A stretch of DNA of 64,000 nucleotides, from assembly GCF_039545455.1 (NCBI RefSeq), contig NZ_CP154468.1, positions 806,001 to 870,000 of the forward strand. Reading direction: 5' to 3'. Both the position numbers and the translations under genes were made by a program. This document shows, piece by piece, positions 40,074 through 47,653 of this stretch. The stretch is from Brucella sp. BE17. Its GTDB lineage: Bacteria > Pseudomonadota > Alphaproteobacteria > Rhizobiales > Rhizobiaceae. Each line of letters opens with the position of its first letter. Position 1 is the first letter of the stretch. The notes beneath the pieces were generated by a model, which made no database searches, had not been told where the DNA came from, and worked only from the letters and a program-made list of their open reading frames with translations.

Positions 40074-41657
40074 TTATGCTGCTTCTTCTGTGCCAACGCC
40101 GGTCGCGAGCGCGACGATTACTTGCTCGGTCATCCGCTCACCACTCACTTCGCCTGCAATATGCCCCTCGCGCATCACCATAATACGGTCGCAGATGCCG
40201 ATCAGTTCCGGCATTTCCGACGAAACCACGATGATTGACCGACCCTCATCGGCCAGTCCCGCAATGAACTGATAGATCTGCTGTTTGGTGCCGACATCGA
40301 TGCCACGTGTCGGCTCGTCTATAATGATGATTGACGGATCGAGCAGCATCATCTTGGCCAGAAGCAGCTTTTGCTGATTACCTCCAGAAAGCTGTCCGGC
40401 CAGGATATCCTTGCGCCCGGTGCGGATATCGAAATCACGAATGGCATCGTCAAGGGCCGCACTCTCGCGCTTGCGGTCGATCTGCAAACGACTGATGAAT
40501 TTCGACAATGAGGCCAGCGTGAGATTGACGCGCAGGTCCTTTCCAAGCAGCAGACCCCGCCCCTTGCGATCTTCGCTGAGATAGGCGATGCCCGCCGTCA
40601 GGCTTTGATGCGCATTGTAGAAAACGACCGGTTTGCCATTATGGCGCACCTCACCCCTGCCGGGTCGCAGACCGACGACAGCTTCCATCAATTCGGTACG
40701 CCCCGCCCCGACCAGGCCGGCGAACCCCAAAATCTCGCCTTTGCTCAACAGGAAAGATGCGTTTCGCACATAGCCTGGAACATCGAAGCCACGCACCTCA
40801 AGAACGCTCTCCCCTGCGTGAACTGCAGCGCGGTCAGGATAAAGCTTTGCTATATCGCGTCCGACCATTAGTCGGGCCATGTCGGATGGTTGCAAATCCT
40901 GGGTATTATGGTCTGCAACGAGCGATCCATCGCGCAGCACCGTCACGCGGTCGGAGATTTCCTTCACCTCTGGCAGGCGATGCGAGATATAAAGCACCGC
41001 AACACCCTTGGCGCGGATATCCTTGATGAGCTTTAGAAGCGCCTCCGTCTCGAATGGTGTCAAGGATGCCGTCGGCTCATCGAAAATCACCACGCGATGA
41101 GGGACCAGAAGCACGCGCGCGATCTGCACCAGTTGCCGCTGGGCAATCGACAGGCTTGCCACCACCGCATCGGGATCGATTTCGGCGCCAAGATCGTGGA
41201 TGGCCTTTCGCGCACCCTCGCGCATGGCGCGGTCATCGACACTGATGCCCTTTGTCCGTTCGCGTCCGAGATAGATATTCTGCGCTACGGTAAGATCGGG
41301 TGCCAGTAATATTTCCTGATGCACCAGCACGATGCCCTGCGCTTCCGCCGCGACCGGATCACTGAAACTGACCGGCTTGCCGTCAATGCGGATTTCCCCG
41401 CCGCTTGGACGCTCGTTTCCCGCCAGCAGCTTCATCAGCGTGGATTTACCCGCTCCGTTCTCGCCGATAATGGCATGAACCTCGCCGGGGTAAACCTTAA
41501 GGCTGATGCCTTTGAGAACCTGCACCGGACCGAAGGATTTCGAAAGCGAAACCGTCTCGATAACAGGAGATTTTTCAGTCGCTGTGGTCGGATTCACGGA
41601 CGCGTTCCTGAATGCAGTCATGCGCACGCCCCGGCCACCGGACCCAGTGCGCGGCAT
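40074..41657 (-). CDS. Sugar ABC transporter ATPase with two ABC domains (RbsA/XylG-like)
   Basis: A protein of 527 residues with two fused ABC domains. The first is complete: Walker A IIGENGAGKST, LSIAQRQLVQIARVL, VIFDEPTASLTPFE. The second has a degenerate Walker A (GFAGLVGAGRTELMEAV) but an intact LSGGNQQKLLLAKM signature and IIIDEPTRGIDVGTK; this asymmetry is normal for RbsA proteins. ATG 41621 (MTAFRN) is an alternative start. It is the first gene of the five-gene operon, whose candidate operator lies about 85 bases upstream. Confidence 0.93.
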   Translation of the reverse strand: MPRTGSGGRGVRMTAFRNASVNPTTATEKSPVIETVSLSKSFGPVQVLKGISLKVYPGEVHAIIGENGAGKSTLMKLLAGNERPSGGEIRIDGKPVSFSDPVAAEAQGIVLVHQEILLAPDLTVAQNIYLGRERTKGISVDDRAMREGARKAIHDLGAEIDPDAVVASLSIAQRQLVQIARVLLVPHRVVIFDEPTASLTPFETEALLKLIKDIRAKGVAVLYISHRLPEVKEISDRVTVLRDGSLVADHNTQDLQPSDMARLMVGRDIAKLYPDRAAVHAGESVLEVRGFDVPGYVRNASFLLSKGEILGFAGLVGAGRTELMEAVVGLRPGRGEVRHNGKPVVFYNAHQSLTAGIAYLSEDRKGRGLLLGKDLRVNLTLASLSKFISRLQIDRKRESAALDDAIRDFDIRTGRKDILAGQLSGGNQQKLLLAKMMLLDPSIIIIDEPTRGIDVGTKQQIYQFIAGLADEGRSIIVVSSEMPELIGICDRIMVMREGHIAGEVSGERMTEQVIVALATGVGTEEAA

Positions 41658-41741
41658 ATGCCTCGCCGCATTTTTTCCGAACCATCTGATTGCACGTGAA
41701 CTCCTCCCAAAGCCTCGTTCTTGGGAGCTTAACTTTCGTTT

Positions 41742-41754
41742 TGAGGTACGTAAA
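41742..41754 (-). promoter_or_regulatory. Candidate operator of the sugar regulon (copy 2)
   Basis: On the - strand this reads TTTACGTACCTCA, identical to 31274-31286, and is oriented the same way relative to the downstream genes. It lies 85 bases before the ABC ATPase start, in the position expected for a promoter-proximal operator. Confidence 0.5.
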
Positions 41755-41868
41755 GCTTTATTCGTGCTTAAAAATATTTTGTAAGGCTGTCATGAATTGT
41801 TTGCGCTCATTCCTCTGGAATATCGCGGACAAACCGCCTAAATCAGAGACACGAAAAGGAGTGTCGCC

Positions 41869-42315
41869 ATGAAATACAGCAAATCTTCCGAGAAGATCGC
41901 GCAACTGACACCTGAGCAATACCGCGTCACGCAGGAAAGCGGCACCGAACGGCCTGGAACCGGCGAGTATCTGTATAATAAGCAGCCCGGAATTTATGTC
42001 GATGTCGTCTCTGGCGAGCCGCTTTTCGCATCGAGCGACAAATACGAATCCCACTGCGGCTGGCCGAGCTTCACCAAGCCGATCGAACCCGCCCATATAA
42101 GCGAATTGACCGACGCATCGCACGGTATGGTGCGTACCGAAGTACGATCAGCATATGGCGACAGCCATTTGGGCCACGTTTTCCCCGATGGCCCTGCAGA
42201 TCGCGGTGGGCTTCGCTATTGCATCAATTCTGCTGCCTTGCGCTTTATTCCAAAAACCGAGATGAAAGCCGAGGGTTACGGAGACTATCTCGATCAGGTT
42301 GAAGATGTAGCCTGA
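41869..42315 (+). CDS. msrB: Peptide-methionine (R)-S-oxide reductase MsrB
   Basis: A 148-residue MsrB that reduces methionine-R-sulfoxide in proteins. The catalytic Cys is in [11 protein letters not shown] and the resolving Cys region is [23 protein letters not shown] is conserved. The two CxxC zinc pairs of some MsrB proteins are absent, so this is the zinc-free form. AAAGGAG precedes ATG 41869. It diverges from the sugar ABC operon across about 210 bases and is followed by a strong terminator. Confidence 0.95.
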   Translation: MKYSKSSEKIAQLTPEQYRVTQESGTERPGTGEYLYNKQPGIYVDVVSGEPLFASSDKYESHCGWPSFTKPIEPAHISELTDASHGMVRTEVRSAYGDSHLGHVFPDGPADRGGLRYCINSAALRFIPKTEMKAEGYGDYLDQVEDVA

Positions 42316-42347
42316 CTTCCTCACCTCCAACAGTTACAGTTTTTTTG

Positions 42348-42378
42348 AAAGCCCGGCTGTCATCAGCCGGGCTTTTCT
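42348..42378 (+). terminator. Intrinsic terminator after msrB
   Basis: A 12-bp perfect stem AAAGCCCGGCTG/CAGCCGGGCTTT with a TCAT loop is followed by TTCTT, 33 bases after the stop. Confidence 0.85.
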
Positions 42379-42458
42379 TATATGCGGCCTCTACTCTTTG
42401 GCACAATATGAGCGAGAGCGTAAAAATTCTTGCAAAAACCAAGTCTTAACCCGGTGTG

Positions 42459-42473
42459 TTAACGGCGTGTTTA
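42459..42473 (+). promoter_or_regulatory. Possible CtrA box before the PodJ-like gene
   Basis: TTAA-N7-TTTA (42459-42473) differs by one base from the CtrA consensus TTAA-N7-TTAA. Another TTAA lies at 42446. A CtrA-regulated polar protein would be sensible in this group. The match is short and could be chance. Confidence 0.3.
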
Positions 42474-42569
42474 CTATGAATGTACAAATATTACCGCGCA
42501 AAGATTCTCCTGTTTCGCCCATACAAGCCAACCGGTGACATTCTATCATTTTAAAAAAGCGAATTTCTC

Positions 42570-45011
42570 ATGGCTGATTCAGATTTGGTTTCCGGGTCCC
42601 GCTCCAGACTGGAGGCATTGAATGCACAGCGTGAACGTCTCCCCGCCTCTGATGCCATGCAGGAACTTGACCGGACGCTTGCTGGCCTTGAGCACAGATT
42701 GATGGAATTTAAGCAGGGCAGCACGAAGGCATCTGCGCGCCGCGCCCAATCGACACCATTCGGGGAAAGCAAAACACCGCTACGGCTAGATCACATTGAA
42801 AACCGTCTGTCAGATATGGAACGGCAGATTGCTTTGGCTCCCACACAACACCACGATTACGTTGCCCTTTTCCAGAAGTTGGAAGAGCTTTCCCGGCGCA
42901 TCGAAGATCTCTCCGATCGTCAAGCCCTGCCCGGTCGCGTGACGGACCAGCTCGCCCATCACATGAACCTGCTCGCCCATCAGGTTGCCAAGGTGGTGGA
43001 CGGCTTGAGCCATAATGATTACCGCAATCTTGAAACACAGCTTGATATTATTGGCGAGAAGCTGGAGGTTGCAGAAAAGCGCGCTCTTGAGACCCAACCC
43101 GTCCTTCTTGATACGATCGAGCGCCGCTTTACCGAACTGACGGAGCGCCTCGATCATGATTATTCCATGCGCTATCTGCACAGCGATGCCATTGCCAATC
43201 TGGAAGCGCAGATTGGTGATATTGCCCGCCATCTGGCAAAGCCTGCCATCGAGCTCGCTGAAATAACACCGCGCCTTGCCTCCATCGAGCGCTCGATTGT
43301 AAACGCGAATGAGAATGTGCTGGAAGCCGCACGTGTAGCTACCGAAACTGCGATCGAACGCGCGATGCAAAAAAGCTCACACGGAGAGAGCACAATTGCG
43401 CAACAGCTTGCCGCTGACATAAAATCGCTCGAAACGCTGGCCCGCAATGCTGATGATCGCAACAGCCGGACGTTTGAGACCGTCACCGGTACACTCAGCA
43501 CCATTGCAGAGCGTCTGACGAGACTTGAGAACGAAGTGAACGGCAAGCCAACGGTTGCGCCTCCTCTCGGCATAACAGCACAGGATGCCCTCGATAAGTC
43601 TGCCGTCTTCGATACAAAGGCAAAGGCCGTATTTGAACGCGGCGATCAAAAGCCGCCCTCAAACGACGAGACTGAAAAAACGCCACCGACCATTGAACCC
43701 GTTTCCCGGTTGCTAGCGCAAAAGGATGAGCATTTTTCCGGCGAACAACTGCCTGATCTCAATACGATCTTGAAACGCGTTCGAGAAGAACGACGTCGGC
43801 AGGAGGATCCCACTGAGGAAGCATCTGCCGCCTTCGGTAAGCGGGAGCTGATCACTGCGGCCCGTCGCGCGGCGGAGATAGCCGTTACGCAATCGCAGGA
43901 GAGTGAAGAGGCGCAAGACCGGCGCAATAATCGCAAGTTCATTCTTCTGGCTATAGGTGCGGTTCTTTTCGCGATAACCGGCCTTCAGATCGGCAGCGCC
44001 TATTTCAGCGACAGGGAGCCGGTCGAAGTGGTAGCCGATCAAGCCATAGAGACGCTGAAAGACCCCGCATCGCAGCCTGCAAAACAGCAGGTGGAACCGG
44101 TAAAAGGCAGCCCAATGCCAGCCGCGACTGCTTTACAATCCACTAAAGCGTTACATATTTCGGTGCCGGTAGAGGTCGGGCCAATTGCCCTGCGCGAAGC
44201 GGCCGCGCAAGGTGACAGACTGGCGCTGTTTGAAATCGGCAACCGTTACATGGATGGACGTGGCGTGCCGGCTGATATGAGCAAAGCCGCGTCATGGTAT
44301 GAAAAAGCCGCAGGAAAAGGATTTGCGCCTGCACAATACAGGATCGCAAGCTTCAACGAAAAGGGACGTGGTGTTCCGCTCGATCTGAAAAAAGCGCGCG
44401 CATGGTATGAAAAGGCAGCTCATCAGGGCAATGCCAGCGCCATGCATAATCTCGCGGTACTTATTGCCTCCGGCAAAGATGGCCCCTCTGATAATGTTGC
44501 CGCCGCACACTGGTTTGCCAGGGCGGCAGAGCTCGGCATAAAGGACAGCCAATTTAATATGGGCATCCTTGCCGCGAAGGGCGTCGGCATGCCTGCCAAT
44601 CTGGAAGAGAGCTATAAGTGGTTCGCCTTGGCTGCCAATGCAGGCGACAGGGAAGCCGCCGACAAGCGCGATCAGATTGCCGCTTCGCTTGACCCTGAAA
44701 AGCTTGAACAGGCGAAGGCCTCGGTCCTATCGTTTCAGACCAAGCCGATGGATACGGCGACCAATTCTATAACTGTGCCGGATGCCTGGGAAAAAGATAC
44801 GATCCTTACCGGTTCAATCGACACAAAAAAGACCATTCAGGCGATCCAGATCATCCTGCGAAATGAAGGCTATGCTGTAGGAGCAATCGACGGAACCATC
44901 AATGACAAGACGCGTGAAGCGATCACGGTTTATCAGAAGGCTAACGGGCTGAACCCAACCGGCGTGATCGACCACAATCTGACAATCATGCTGTTTCAGA
45001 AGAAAGACTGA
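42570..45011 (+). CDS. PodJ-like polarity protein (coiled coil, TM, Sel1 repeats, peptidoglycan-binding)
   Basis: A protein of 813 residues in four parts. Residues 1-430 are largely charged helices and coiled coil, predicted cytoplasmic. One transmembrane segment lies near 455-477 (KFILLAIGAVLFAITGLQIG). Residues about 540-700 hold Sel1-like repeats (GDRLALFEIGNRYMDGRGVPADMSKAASWYEKA and three more of this kind). The C-terminal 55 residues are a peptidoglycan-binding fold (IQIILRNEGYAVGAIDGTINDKTREAI). This architecture matches PodJ, which marks a cell pole in Caulobacter and Agrobacterium; the protein is shorter than those, mainly in the coiled coil. Orthology is likely but not proven. Confidence 0.8.
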   Translation: MADSDLVSGSRSRLEALNAQRERLPASDAMQELDRTLAGLEHRLMEFKQGSTKASARRAQSTPFGESKTPLRLDHIENRLSDMERQIALAPTQHHDYVALFQKLEELSRRIEDLSDRQALPGRVTDQLAHHMNLLAHQVAKVVDGLSHNDYRNLETQLDIIGEKLEVAEKRALETQPVLLDTIERRFTELTERLDHDYSMRYLHSDAIANLEAQIGDIARHLAKPAIELAEITPRLASIERSIVNANENVLEAARVATETAIERAMQKSSHGESTIAQQLAADIKSLETLARNADDRNSRTFETVTGTLSTIAERLTRLENEVNGKPTVAPPLGITAQDALDKSAVFDTKAKAVFERGDQKPPSNDETEKTPPTIEPVSRLLAQKDEHFSGEQLPDLNTILKRVREERRRQEDPTEEASAAFGKRELITAARRAAEIAVTQSQESEEAQDRRNNRKFILLAIGAVLFAITGLQIGSAYFSDREPVEVVADQAIETLKDPASQPAKQQVEPVKGSPMPAATALQSTKALHISVPVEVGPIALREAAAQGDRLALFEIGNRYMDGRGVPADMSKAASWYEKAAGKGFAPAQYRIASFNEKGRGVPLDLKKARAWYEKAAHQGNASAMHNLAVLIASGKDGPSDNVAAAHWFARAAELGIKDSQFNMGILAAKGVGMPANLEESYKWFALAANAGDREAADKRDQIAASLDPEKLEQAKASVLSFQTKPMDTATNSITVPDAWEKDTILTGSIDTKKTIQAIQIILRNEGYAVGAIDGTINDKTREAITVYQKANGLNPTGVIDHNLTIMLFQKKD

Positions 45012-45196
45012 AATCGTATGGCTGCGCCGGATTTTGAAGGCAACCATTGCAGGAAAGCGACACTATCCACACAAGTTTGTCCACAAGCCATTTCTCGTTT
45101 GACATCATGGCGATAGCAACGCAAGACCATAAGTGATGGCCCCCTGCGCAACCGAGGCGGCCAATAGGTGTACGTTCTTGAAAGCCGGGTTCGGAA
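45012..45196. other. Intergenic region with two DnaA-box-like 9-mers
   Basis: A gap of 185 bases before the TauE/SafE gene. It contains CTATCCACA (45063-45071) and TTGTCCACA (45077-45085), each one base from the DnaA box TTATCCACA, in the same orientation and 14 bases apart start to start. No ORF or hairpin stands out. They may be DnaA-titration or regulatory sites. Confidence 0.35.
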
Positions 45197-46117
45197 GTGG
45201 GCATTTATCTTCCCATTGCGGAGTTGTCGGTCAACATGCTGGCTCTGCTCGGCATGGGTGCTGCTGTGGGCTTTTTATCCGGCCTTTTTGGCGTCGGCGG
45301 CGGCTTTCTGATCACGCCGCTTCTGATCTTCTATAATATCCCGCCAGCCATTGCTGTTGCGACAGGCGCCAATCAGGTCATCGCTTCATCTGTGTCGGGG
45401 GCGTTAGCGCATTTCAAACGACGGACGCTCGATATAAAGCTTGGACTCTTTCTCGTCGCAGGCGGCCTTGTCGGCTCGTTGCTCGGAATTTTCCTGTTTT
45501 CGTGGCTCCGCGAGCTCGGCCAACTCGATCTGATTGTTTCCATCCTCTATGTCTTTTTTCTCGGCACAGTTGGCGGACTGATGCTTGTTGAAAGCGTACG
45601 CGCGCTTCGCCGCGTCAAAAAAGGTCAGGCTGGAGCTATCCGCCGTCCTGGCCAGCATACGTGGATCCACAAGCTGCCTTTCAAGATGCGGTTTCGCGCC
45701 TCGACCATTTATGTGAGCATCATTCCGGTGCTCGGCATCGGGTTTTTTATCGGCCTTCTGTCATCGGTGATGGGTGTTGGCGGCGGCTTCATCATGGTGC
45801 CCGCACTCATCTATCTGCTGCATGTGCCAACCAATGTGGTTGTGGGCACATCACTGTTCCAGATCACATTTGTCACCGCTTTCACTACCGTGATGCAGGC
45901 AACGACGAACCAGTCCATCGATATTGTTCTGGCGTTTCTGCTGATGGTGGGCGGCGTGATCGGCGCACAATATGGCGCACGCGCGGGACAGAAACTGCGC
46001 GGCGAACAATTGCGTCTGCTGCTCGCACTTCTTGTGCTTGCAGTGGGCTTACGTCTTGCCTTTGGCCTGTTCGTGCGGCCTGACAATCTGTTCTCGATCA
46101 CGATAGCGGATATGTAA
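45197..46117 (+). CDS. TauE/SafE-family sulfite/organosulfur exporter
   Basis: A polytopic inner-membrane protein of 306 residues with two repeated halves, each carrying the family motif: GFLSGLFGVGGGFLITPLLI in the first and GLLSSVMGVGGGFIMVPALI in the second. Conserved GANQVIASSVSGALAHFKR follows the first motif. Family members export sulfite, sulfoacetate or similar anions. The start is GTG 45197. The stop lies one base before the next gene, so the pair is coupled. Confidence 0.9.
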   Translation: MGIYLPIAELSVNMLALLGMGAAVGFLSGLFGVGGGFLITPLLIFYNIPPAIAVATGANQVIASSVSGALAHFKRRTLDIKLGLFLVAGGLVGSLLGIFLFSWLRELGQLDLIVSILYVFFLGTVGGLMLVESVRALRRVKKGQAGAIRRPGQHTWIHKLPFKMRFRASTIYVSIIPVLGIGFFIGLLSSVMGVGGGFIMVPALIYLLHVPTNVVVGTSLFQITFVTAFTTVMQATTNQSIDIVLAFLLMVGGVIGAQYGARAGQKLRGEQLRLLLALLVLAVGLRLAFGLFVRPDNLFSITIADM

Positions 46118-46118
46118 T

Positions 46119-46943
46119 ATGAGAAAGCTCAGTCTCATATCCGCATTTCTCTTCGGACTTTCTGGCGCGCCCGCAATGGCGCAGCTCAATTCCACTGGCG
46201 AAGGCAATGCAGTACCACAATTGCAGAACCCGGCAGAAGAAACCATAGAGATCGGCCTTTCGACCGAGATGATTGCCATCGCGTCGAATTTCGGCGGCAC
46301 GGAACTGACAATCTTCGGCGCACTGGACAATGCCGATCCGGCGATCCAGCGTCAGGGCCATTATGACATTATTGTAGTGCTGCAGGGTCCTTCACGCGAT
46401 CTGGTGGTGCGCAAGAAAGAACGTTATCTCGGCATATGGCTCAATGCTGCGTCGGAAACTTTTATGGGCGTACCGCTGTCCTATTCGCTTGCTTCCACGC
46501 GTAATTTACAGGACATTGCCGACGACAAGATTTTCCGCCAGCTTTCGGTCGGCGTGCGCAATTTCTATCTTCGTCCCGAAGACCCGGCGAGCCTTTCGGG
46601 TAATATTCCGGCCTTCGGCAATCAATTACGCGAAATGAAAATCCAGCAAGGCCTTTACAGCCAGCGCATCGGCGGGGTCGAGTTTATCTCACGCACCTTG
46701 TTTCGCGCTACGCTCAGCCTGTCGACAAATGTTCCGGTCGGACGTCATCGCGCACGCGCATTGCTGTTCCGCAATGGCGTCTTCCTGCGTGAAGCCAATG
46801 CCAGCCTTGAAATCGTCAAGGCAAGTGTTGAACAAAATATCTATGATGCCGCCCATAAATACAGCTTCTATTATGGCCTGTTCGCGGTGTTTTTGGCGGT
46901 CTTTACCGGCTGGGCGGGACGTCTTCTTTTCAAAAGAGACTAA
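46119..46943 (+). CDS. TIGR02186-family membrane-anchored periplasmic protein
   Basis: A 274-residue protein with a signal peptide (LSLISAFLFGLSGAPAMAQ), a periplasmic beta-rich domain beginning EETIEIGLSTEMIAIASNFGG, and one C-terminal transmembrane segment (FYYGLFAVFLAVFTGWAGRLLF) with a short basic tail. This is the TIGR02186 family, of unknown function and usually found next to a TauE/SafE-like transporter, as here with one base between the genes. It probably assists the transporter on the periplasmic side. Confidence 0.88.
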   Translation: MRKLSLISAFLFGLSGAPAMAQLNSTGEGNAVPQLQNPAEETIEIGLSTEMIAIASNFGGTELTIFGALDNADPAIQRQGHYDIIVVLQGPSRDLVVRKKERYLGIWLNAASETFMGVPLSYSLASTRNLQDIADDKIFRQLSVGVRNFYLRPEDPASLSGNIPAFGNQLREMKIQQGLYSQRIGGVEFISRTLFRATLSLSTNVPVGRHRARALLFRNGVFLREANASLEIVKASVEQNIYDAAHKYSFYYGLFAVFLAVFTGWAGRLLFKRD

Positions 46944-47653
46944 CCGCCGACCAGTGCCTTATGTGCAATCGGATAAACCCTCCCTTGCCCCAACATATAG
47001 GCGCACAACATTTCATTGATGAACAGGCCACGAAAAGCGCGGTCGAGCACATTAAGTGCGCCGGTATAAGCGCCGAAGGCAGGCATGATGAGCCGCTCGC
47101 CATCGCTTGCAAAACAAGGACGCCGGACCGAACGCCCCCGCCGCACGATGCGTGCTGCGGGATGGAGATGTCCCGCAACCTCGCCCGGTGTCTGCCCTCG
47201 CGAAGGCTCATGACGAAAGATGAGCGGTCCCATGACCAATTCCTTCACACAGTCGCCGGGCAAACCTTGAGGGCGCTCAGGGTCATGATTGCCAGTAATC
47301 CAATACCAGTCGCGGTGCTGCATCAAAGAGCGCAGGCGCAGCGCATAAGGCACTGGCAAGCGTTGGCTGGCCTTGGCGTCATGAAAACTGTCGCCAAGAC
47401 TGATGATACTTTTCGGCTCGTAGCGCGCAACGACCTCAGCCAGCATATCGAGTGTTGCGCCCGTATCATAAGGCGGGATCAATTGGCCACGCCGGGCAAA
47501 GGACGAGCCTTTTTCAAGGTGCAAGTCAGAGACGACCAGCATCTGCATATCCGGCACAAACAAAGCACCGGACGGGTCATAAATGACGGCTATTCCACGC
47601 AGTTCCGCCTGCGCGAGACTATAGACACCACTGTTTCCCAAGTTGATATTCAT
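46940..47653 (-). CDS. pdeM: Ligase-associated DNA damage response endonuclease PdeM
   Basis: A calcineurin-like phosphoesterase of 237 residues. Metal-binding motifs appear in order: VVSDLHLEKGSSFA, SLGDSFHD, ITGNHDPE and VAGHLHPAA. PdeM-type proteins belong to a conserved four-gene set with an Lhr helicase, an MBL exonuclease and an ATP-dependent ligase, all present here. The start overlaps the helicase stop (47650-47653), so translation is coupled. Its 3' end overlaps the TIGR02186 gene by four bases. Confidence 0.92.
   Translation of the reverse strand: MNINLGNSGVYSLAQAELRGIAVIYDPSGALFVPDMQMLVVSDLHLEKGSSFARRGQLIPPYDTGATLDMLAEVVARYEPKSIISLGDSFHDAKASQRLPVPYALRLRSLMQHRDWYWITGNHDPERPQGLPGDCVKELVMGPLIFRHEPSRGQTPGEVAGHLHPAARIVRRGRSVRRPCFASDGERLIMPAFGAYTGALNVLDRAFRGLFINEMLCAYMLGQGRVYPIAHKALVGG

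Noticed and set aside
42446..42462. TTAA-N9-TTAA as the main CtrA box
   Set aside because: The spacing is nine rather than seven bases; the adjacent TTAA-N7-TTTA fits better and is reported with low confidence.
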